Shown here one piece after another: positions 1 to 5,419 of a DNA stretch of 5,419 bases (position 1 is its first letter; every line of letters starts with the position of its first letter). Source of the DNA: Actinomycetes bacterium (GTDB lineage: Bacteria; Actinomycetota; Actinomycetes; JAJYSQ01); assembly GCA_021793495.1 (NCBI GenBank), contig JAJYSQ010000165.1, positions 1-5,419 on the forward strand. Direction: 5' to 3'. Below the pieces are notes generated by a model that saw nothing but the letters and a program-made list of their open reading frames with translations, did not search any database and was not told the DNA's origin. Position numbers and translations under genes: made by a program.

Positions 1-2650
1 TGTCGGTCCCGGGGGTGGCGGGCGACGGATGCCGCATGGCCTGGCGAACTACCTCGGCAGCGGCGTCGACGGAGCTGCGTCGATCACCGAGGGGATCGTA
101 CGGCCAGTCGACCGTCCCCGCCGCTTCGCGTACCGGGTTGACCTGACCGTCCCCTGGCGCGGCTACCCACGTCTCGACGATGAAGCCCGGGGGCGACGTC
201 TGCGCGGCACGCCCAGGGCGCTCGGAGCCCTGGGCCAGGCGGTGGACGTCCAGGAGGAAGTCGGAGGGCTGACGCGGCCTCTGGGAGTCGTCCCAGCGGT
301 ACCCGGTGACCATCAGCACCTGGCGCGCCCGGGTCATGGCGACATAGGCGAGCCGGCGCTCCTCCCGGGCGTCCCGCTCGGAGCACTCGGCGGTGAATCC
401 CGCCAACGCGTCACGGACCTCCGCCTGGTCGGCACATGGTGAGACATCCAGCACGGGAAGGTGGTCGCGGTCCCCCCGCAACGGGAAGGGCAGCTCGGCC
501 GGGTCACTCACCCACCCGCTGCCACGCGTCGCGACGGGGAACACCCCCGAGACCAGGCCGGGGACTGCGACCACATCCCACTCCAACCCTTTCGCCGCGT
601 GCACCGTGAGGATCTGCACCCGCTCGTCGTCAACCTCGAGGCTGCCAGGGGCCAGCCCCCGTTCGCGCTCCTGCGCCGCGTCGAGGTAGGCGAGGAAGGA
701 TCGCACCGCCCCGTACCCGGTCCTCGCACCGACAGGTGTGGCGGCGCTGCCCGACGGTCCGACGAACTCCACGGCCACCTGGTGGAGCCGGTCGAGGTGC
801 ACCCGGCCGGAGGTAGCGTTCCCCCTGGCCACCGCTGCTTCGACGTCGATGCCGATGGCGGCGGCGATCTCGTCCAGCAGCTCCGGCACGGGCTGGGACA
901 CCCGTGACCGCAGGTGGCGCAGCTCGGCCGAGAAGCGGACCAGCCGCGCCCGGCCCACCAGGGAGAACTGTCCGGCCCCGGTCTCACCGACTCGGTCGAG
1001 GGCCTCCGTGAGCCCGACGTCGATGCACCGTGCACCGCGGCCCGTCGGAGCGTCCGGCCCCACCGCAACCGGCCGCTGCGAATCGGCTCGGCGGCTGAGG
1101 TCCCGCGCCCAACGGCTCAACGCCCGCAAGTCCCGTGGCCCGATCCGCCACCGAGGCCCGGTGAGCAGCCGCAACAGCGCCGCGCCAGCCGCCGGATCGA
1201 CGAGCACCCGCAGGGTCGCGAGCACGTCCGCCACCTCGGGCATGCTCAACAACCCACCCGTCCCGACCACCTCGACCGGAACCCCCGCCGAGCGCAGAGC
1301 AGCCTCCAGGAGCGGGATCTGCGAGCGTCGGCGCACCAGCACGGCCGCGGTGATCCTCGTCGCACCGTCAGGGTGAGCTCGGGGCGGCCCCCCCCAGACG
1401 CCCGCGATCCGGGCAGCCACGGCCTGCCCCTCCTGCACCACCGTCTCGTACAGCCCACACACCACCGTCCCGCGGTCGCGGGTCGCGGCTGGCGGAACGA
1501 GCTCAGGCACCGGCACCTCGGAGCTGCGCAGGTCAGCCGCGATCGTATTGGCCACCGTGAGGATCGTGCCGGCGTTGCGGAAGCTCACGGAGAGCTGGTC
1601 GCAGCGCACCGGCTCGGAGCCCGCGAAGTACCGGGGGAAGTCCGCCAACCCGGCGGCACTGGCTCCCCGCCACCCGTAGATGGACTGGCACGGGTCGCCG
1701 ACCGCGGTGACCGGGAGGCCATCCGGCCCCCCGAACAAGGAGCGCAGCAGCACCAGCTGCGCGTAGCTGGTGTCCTGGTACTCGTCGAGCAGCACCATGG
1801 AGTAGCGGGCCCGTTCGGCCGCAGCCACGTCGGGCAGGTCGCGGGCGAGCCGGGCAGCCCAGGCCATCTGGTCGCCGAAGTCGATGACGCCGGCCTGCCG
1901 TTTGGCCGCAGCGAGCGCTTCGACGAGCGGGAGCAGCTGCACCCGGGCCCGCAGCGTGCGCAACAGGTCGACGACCGGCGCATGGTGGCGCCCACGGGTA
2001 CGGGCCACCGGGAGCGGAGCCTCCACCTGCGCGGCGAACCGGTGCGCGAAGTCCCGCAGCTGCGAGAGCTCGACCAGGTGCTCGGACATCTGGGCCGACA
2101 GGCCGAGGACCGCCGACGTGACCGTGCTCGGGGCCAGCTGGACCTGGTCCATCGGACCGTCGTAGGTGTGCACGAGACGGTCGGCCAGCTGCCACAGCCC
2201 GGCATCCCCGAGCACCCGGGTCCCCGGCTCGAGGCCGAATCGCATGCCGTGCTCGGCCAACAGACGGCCCGCGTAGGCGTGGTAGGTGGTGATCGTGGGC
2301 TCACCCGTGGGGCCGTCGATCATCCGGGCGACCCGGGTCTCGGCCAGCCGGGCCAGGCGGTGACGGACCCGAGCGGCCAGCTCGGCGGCAGCCTTGCGGG
2401 TGAACGTCAGCCCCAGCACCTGCTCGGGGCGAACCTGGTCGCTGGCCACCAGCCATACCACCCGAGCCGCCATGGTCTCGGTCTTGCCGGACCCGGCTCC
2501 GGCGATGACCACCTGCCGTCCGGGCGGCGCCCCGACCACGGCGGCCTGCTCCACGGTGGGCTCGGGGCGCCCGAGCAGGCGTGCCAGGGCCTGGGGATCG
2601 AGCCGGGCAGCAGGCTCGATCCGGCACGCCGGTGTGGGCTCCACGCTCAT
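1..2650 (-). CDS. adnB: AdnB subunit of the AdnAB helicase-nuclease, 3' partial
   Basis: AdnB is the partner subunit and, in the mycobacterial enzyme, the main ATP-driven motor, tracking on the 3' strand. Translating from the ATG at 2650 gives 883 codons without a stop to the left edge. The family is about 1,100 residues, so about 200 are missing. Visible in order: Q-motif glutamine Q35; Walker A AGAGSGKT at 50-57 with K56; motif Ia LTFTRKAAAEL at 81-91; TTYHAY at 121-126; motif II DEYQD at 289-293; motif III GDPCQSIYGWRGA at 318-330; motif IV SFRN with R358; motif V TVHAAKGLEWD at 682-692 with K687; motif VI YVAMTRAR at 769-776. All motor signatures are intact. The tail, from about residue 800, is the linker towards the nuclease, whose catalytic residues lie outside the window. 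The ATG was chosen because it overlaps the adnA stop as ATGA and leaves a normal lead of about 50 residues before Walker A. Nothing suggests a frameshift. Confidence 0.92.
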   Translation of the reverse strand, partial: MSVEPTPACRIEPAARLDPQALARLLGRPEPTVEQAAVVGAPPGRQVVIAGAGSGKTETMAARVVWLVASDQVRPEQVLGLTFTRKAAAELAARVRHRLARLAETRVARMIDGPTGEPTITTYHAYAGRLLAEHGMRFGLEPGTRVLGDAGLWQLADRLVHTYDGPMDQVQLAPSTVTSAVLGLSAQMSEHLVELSQLRDFAHRFAAQVEAPLPVARTRGRHHAPVVDLLRTLRARVQLLPLVEALAAAKRQAGVIDFGDQMAWAARLARDLPDVAAAERARYSMVLLDEYQDTSYAQLVLLRSLFGGPDGLPVTAVGDPCQSIYGWRGASAAGLADFPRYFAGSEPVRCDQLSVSFRNAGTILTVANTIAADLRSSEVPVPELVPPAATRDRGTVVCGLYETVVQEGQAVAARIAGVWGGPPRAHPDGATRITAAVLVRRRSQIPLLEAALRSAGVPVEVVGTGGLLSMPEVADVLATLRVLVDPAAGAALLRLLTGPRWRIGPRDLRALSRWARDLSRRADSQRPVAVGPDAPTGRGARCIDVGLTEALDRVGETGAGQFSLVGRARLVRFSAELRHLRSRVSQPVPELLDEIAAAIGIDVEAAVARGNATSGRVHLDRLHQVAVEFVGPSGSAATPVGARTGYGAVRSFLAYLDAAQERERGLAPGSLEVDDERVQILTVHAAKGLEWDVVAVPGLVSGVFPVATRGSGWVSDPAELPFPLRGDRDHLPVLDVSPCADQAEVRDALAGFTAECSERDAREERRLAYVAMTRARQVLMVTGYRWDDSQRPRQPSDFLLDVHRLAQGSERPGRAAQTSPPGFIVETWVAAPGDGQVNPVREAAGTVDWPYDPLGDRRSSVDAAAEVVRQAMRHPSPATPGTD

Positions 2651-2660
2651 CGCCGGCCCC
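2647..2660 (-). promoter_or_regulatory. adnA/adnB start-stop overlap with weak ribosome binding site
   Basis: The adnB ATG (2650-2648) and the adnA TGA (2649-2647) share the tetranucleotide ATGA. The only purine-rich stretch just upstream is GGGG at 2660-2657, six bases from the ATG, and there is no AGGAGG-like sequence. This supports the chosen adnB start. It suggests that ribosomes finishing adnA reinitiate on adnB, a common way to balance the subunits of a heterodimer. The overlap is read directly; the coupling is inferred. Confidence 0.8.
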
Positions 2661-5419
2661 AGGTCACCGGTGCTCCCGACGACACAGCCGGACAGCACGA
2701 CCGGACCGGGCATCCCCGGCAGAGATTGTTGGTCTGGGCCCCGAAGGCCGCCGCGGCCATGCCTTCGGCCACCTGGTGGATCAGGTCATCTGCCCACCCG
2801 GGGTCCGCGTCACCGTCCAGGGGCGGCTGGTGATCCTCCCGGGCCGAGAGCCTGGGCGTGCCGAGGTGGACCAGGCTCGCCCCACCGGGCGCCGCACCGG
2901 TCACTCCCGGGACCTGGTCGAACCCACCGCGTGCGACTGCCACCTGGTAGGCACCGAGCTGAGCATGACGTGCGACCTCTCCCTTGGTCGGTGTCGCCGC
3001 ACTGGTCTTGAGATCCACGACGACCACCCGGCCATCCGAGTCGCGTTCGAGCCGGTCGACCCGACCTCGCAGCACCGCGCGTCCGACGGTGACGGCGAAC
3101 TCCTGCTCCGCAGCGACCAGCGACCGAGGGCTGGTCTGCAACCAGGTCAGCAGCTTCTCGACCATCCGTCCCGCGCGCTCCCGCTCGGCACGGGACACCC
3201 ACCCGGACAATCCGAGCCCTGGCCACCCCTGGTCGACGACCGCAACGACATCCTCCGGGGTCGCCTCGGGTCGGCCGGCATGCTGGGCAGCCGCGTGCAC
3301 CAGCGTGCCGATGCCTTGGGCCGGCCCCGGTTCCGCAGACCCACCGACCGTCTCGAGGAACCAGCGCAGCCGGCAGCGCGTGAACGTCTCGACCCGAGAC
3401 GGGGAGACGACGACCAGCTCGCCCTCGTCGATCACCGGCCGAGAGTCGCTGGGCGACGCCAGCCCCCACCAGTCCACCGGATCGGCCCCACGGACCCCGG
3501 ATCGGGCCAGCATGCCCAGCACCTCGGCGGCGGGGCTCGACGGGTCGCGCAGCTCGATCCTCAGCTCGGCGACCAGGCCGCTGAGCGTCAGCGGTGCGGG
3601 GACAGCGCTGGCGGGTCGGGGCTGGTCGCTGCCCGGCGGGTCGAGCTCGTCGAGGAATCGGGAGGGCTGCTCCTCCTCGCCATCGACTGCGACGACCAGC
3701 AGGTGCGTGCGTGCCCGGGTGACGGCTACGTAGAACAACCTCCGTTCTTCGTCGAGCAGGCGCGAGGCAGTGGCCCGCAGCAGCTCAGCCTCCGTCCGGT
3801 CGTGCGGCCCCGCGCCGTCGACAAGGTCGACGAGCAGCTCGGAGCCGAGCAGGGAGCCACGAACCCGCAGGTCGGGCCAGAGCCCCTCCTGCGCACCAGC
3901 GACCACGACCAGGTCCCACTCGAGCCCCTTGGCCGCGTGCGCGGTCAGCAACCGGACCCCGGGGACGGGGGGGGAGGTACGCACCAGCGGCTGGCTGGGC
4001 AGCTGCTGGTCGAGCAGGTGGTCGAGCAGCAGGCCCGGGCCGGCGTACCGGGTCCGGTGGACCAGCCGTGCCGCGGCGTCGAACAGTGTCAGCACCGCGT
4101 CGAGGTCCCGATCGGCTTGCTGACCAGCCGCACCCCCGGCCAGCGCCTGGGCCGCCCAGGTAACCGCTAGCCCACTGGCCGACCACACCGCCCAGAGCAC
4201 GTCCTCGGCGGTCGCGCCCGGCTGCCCGGCCGCCCCGCGTCCGGCCCGCAGGACCTCACCGAGCCTGTGCAGGGGCCCCCTCAGGTCCGCGGCCAGGTCG
4301 TCCACCGGCCCGGGACCGACGACCAACCGGACCAACGGGTTGATGTCGTCGTCGGGTGCTCGTCTCGGCTCGAAACGGCCTGGCTCGGCCCGGGCCAGCT
4401 CGCGGCGCAGCCGAGCGATGGTCAGGGCGTCAGCCCCACCCAGGGGGGAGACCAGCAAGTGCTCGACCAGGGCGTCGTCGAGCTCGTGGGGCCGCACCGA
4501 CACCCGGTAGACCGCCAGCAGAGGCTGCAGGGCCGGGTGGCTGGCCAACGTGACCTCTCCCAGGTCGTCGGTGACCGGTACTCCCGAGGTGAGCAGCGCC
4601 CGCCGGACCGCCTCCCACGCGGCGCCCTGGCCGCGCAGCAGGACCGCCATCTGCGTCCACGGGGTGCCCTGCACCAGGTGGGCCTCGCGCAACCGGCCGA
4701 CCACCAGCCGGGCCTGATCGGCCAGGGTGCGCACCACCCGGACCTCGATCGTCGACTCGCCGGTGTCCGTCCCGGCCACGGGGTCGGCGGGAGCCACCAG
4801 GTGGCGGTGCGGTCCCGGACCCGGCAGGCGTGCGGCCACCCGGCGGCTGGCGGACAGCAGCTCGCCGCGGGCCCGCCGGCTCACCCGCAGGCTGATCGTC
4901 GGAGCCGGGTCACCGGTGGGGGTCGTAAACGTGTCGGGGAACCTCCGCAGGCACCCTGGGTCGGCTCCGCGGAAGCCGTAGATGGACTGGTCAGGGTCGC
5001 CGACAGCGATCAGGTCCCGCCCGCCGGCGCACAGCAGCCGCAGCAATGCCTCGGCCGCCGGGTCGGTGTCTTGGTATTCGTCGACCAGGACCAGGCGCCG
5101 GGCGGCCCGTTCCTCGGCCAGCAGCGGCGCATCGGACGCCAACAGAACGGCCGCCGCTCGCACCAGCGCAGCGACGTCGTAGCCGGAGTCGTCGGCCAGC
5201 GCGGTGACCTGGGTGTACTGCGCCATGAACCGCCCGGCCGCAGCCCAGTCGTCGCGGCCGTGGTCTCGTCCGAGCTGTTCGAGGTCCATCGGGCTCAGGC
5301 CCCGCTCGACGGCTCGCAGCATCAGGTCTCCGAGCTCCTGGGCGAACCCGCTGGTCAGCAACGCCGGGTGCAATCCAGCAGGCCAACGATCCGGGTCCTC
5401 CGCCAGGTCTCCCCGAACG
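2647..5419 (-). CDS. adnA: AdnA subunit of the AdnAB helicase-nuclease, 5' partial
   Basis: AdnA is one half of the actinobacterial double-strand-break resection enzyme, with a UvrD-like motor followed by a RecB-family nuclease. About 923 residues are visible. Family members are about 1,050 long, so roughly 130 N-terminal residues, including Walker A, lie beyond the right edge. The frame is open to 5419; the in-frame TTG at 5373 is internal, not the real start. Counting from that TTG: motif II DEYQD at 98-102, motif III GDPDQSIYGFRGAD at 125-138, motif V with TAHAAKGLEWD around 477-487, and motif VI YVAVTRAR at 548-555. The nuclease follows: H693, D773 in GRVDR, D787 and K789 in VDLKTS, and Q805/Y809 in the QLGAY box. 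C667, C885, C888 and C894 fit the iron-sulfur cluster known in mycobacterial AdnA. The stop overlaps adnB by four bases. A generic UvrD/PcrA is less likely because of the C-terminal nuclease and the tandem partner. The subunit name rests on gene order, the cysteines and remembered homology. Confidence 0.93.
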   Translation of the reverse strand, partial: VRGDLAEDPDRWPAGLHPALLTSGFAQELGDLMLRAVERGLSPMDLEQLGRDHGRDDWAAAGRFMAQYTQVTALADDSGYDVAALVRAAAVLLASDAPLLAEERAARRLVLVDEYQDTDPAAEALLRLLCAGGRDLIAVGDPDQSIYGFRGADPGCLRRFPDTFTTPTGDPAPTISLRVSRRARGELLSASRRVAARLPGPGPHRHLVAPADPVAGTDTGESTIEVRVVRTLADQARLVVGRLREAHLVQGTPWTQMAVLLRGQGAAWEAVRRALLTSGVPVTDDLGEVTLASHPALQPLLAVYRVSVRPHELDDALVEHLLVSPLGGADALTIARLRRELARAEPGRFEPRRAPDDDINPLVRLVVGPGPVDDLAADLRGPLHRLGEVLRAGRGAAGQPGATAEDVLWAVWSASGLAVTWAAQALAGGAAGQQADRDLDAVLTLFDAAARLVHRTRYAGPGLLLDHLLDQQLPSQPLVRTSPPVPGVRLLTAHAAKGLEWDLVVVAGAQEGLWPDLRVRGSLLGSELLVDLVDGAGPHDRTEAELLRATASRLLDEERRLFYVAVTRARTHLLVVAVDGEEEQPSRFLDELDPPGSDQPRPASAVPAPLTLSGLVAELRIELRDPSSPAAEVLGMLARSGVRGADPVDWWGLASPSDSRPVIDEGELVVVSPSRVETFTRCRLRWFLETVGGSAEPGPAQGIGTLVHAAAQHAGRPEATPEDVVAVVDQGWPGLGLSGWVSRAERERAGRMVEKLLTWLQTSPRSLVAAEQEFAVTVGRAVLRGRVDRLERDSDGRVVVVDLKTSAATPTKGEVARHAQLGAYQVAVARGGFDQVPGVTGAAPGGASLVHLGTPRLSAREDHQPPLDGDADPGWADDLIHQVAEGMAAAAFGAQTNNLCRGCPVRSCCPAVSSGAPVTWGRR

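Noticed and set aside
1381..1400. Possible frameshift in adnB at the C-rich run
   Set aside because: Reading through the run with eight bases keeps the frame that carries motif III before it and motifs V and VI after it, so no frameshift is needed.
1533..2304. Two overlapping minus-strand open frames of 220 and 239 codons within adnB
   Set aside because: They are out of frame with the adnB translation, which carries DEYQD, GDPCQSIYGWRGA and SFRN across the same bases. They have no motifs of their own.
914..2833. 639-codon open frame on the plus strand, antisense to adnB
   Set aside because: Its product is low-complexity, rich in Arg, Gly, Pro and His, with no recognisable domain. It lies opposite a gene with all helicase motifs. 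Long antisense frames are expected in high-GC DNA with strong third-position bias.
2581..4170. 529-codon open frame on the plus strand, antisense to adnA
   Set aside because: It has the same shadow character: biased composition, no domain, and it covers the conserved nuclease half of adnA in the opposite strand.
5371..5373. TTG at 5373 as the adnA start
   Set aside because: The frame stays open upstream to the window edge, with AdnA-like sequence (residues such as DPDRWPAGL). Starting here would also omit Walker A, which every motor of this family needs.
1..5419. A novel defence or mobile system built on UvrD-like helicase-nucleases
   Set aside because: The gene pair, order, overlap and domain layout match the known AdnAB repair operon. 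There are no toxin, sensor, integrase or repeat elements around it in this window.

Overview
This window is a fragment of a high-GC chromosome, most likely from an actinomycete (Actinomycetota). Both genes read on the minus strand with strong G/C preference at third codon positions. They match the tandem UvrD-like helicase-nuclease pair typical of this phylum: AdnA and AdnB, the mycobacterial AdnAB double-strand-break resection machine (Rv3202c/Rv3201c in Mycobacterium tuberculosis). I cannot name the genus from the sequence alone.

Layout, in the direction of transcription (right to left): adnA enters from beyond the right edge, already past its P-loop, and runs to a TGA at 2649-2647. adnB starts at 2650 in an ATGA overlap with that stop. 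It stays open to the left edge and leaves the window just before its nuclease catalytic motifs. Together the two genes cover every base, so there is no intergenic space and no promoter, terminator, RNA gene, mobile element or CRISPR array. adnA lacks its N-terminus and adnB lacks its C-terminus only because of the window boundaries.

Function: each subunit pairs an N-terminal superfamily 1A (UvrD-like) motor with a C-terminal RecB-family nuclease. In the characterised mycobacterial enzyme the heterodimer loads on duplex ends, unwinds them using mainly the AdnB motor, cuts the displaced strands with the two nucleases, and so starts homologous recombination. The visible parts agree: adnB has an intact Walker A and all main helicase motifs, and adnA has an intact nuclease with a cysteine set for an iron-sulfur cluster. 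The overlapping arrangement fits translational coupling of two partners needed in equal amounts.

I found no previously undescribed system here. The window reads as conserved core DNA-repair sequence. The points worth a second look are the overlap, the iron-sulfur nuclease with an extra cysteine, DNA-level similarity between the paralogous motors, and two 8-base homopolymers inside coding sequence.
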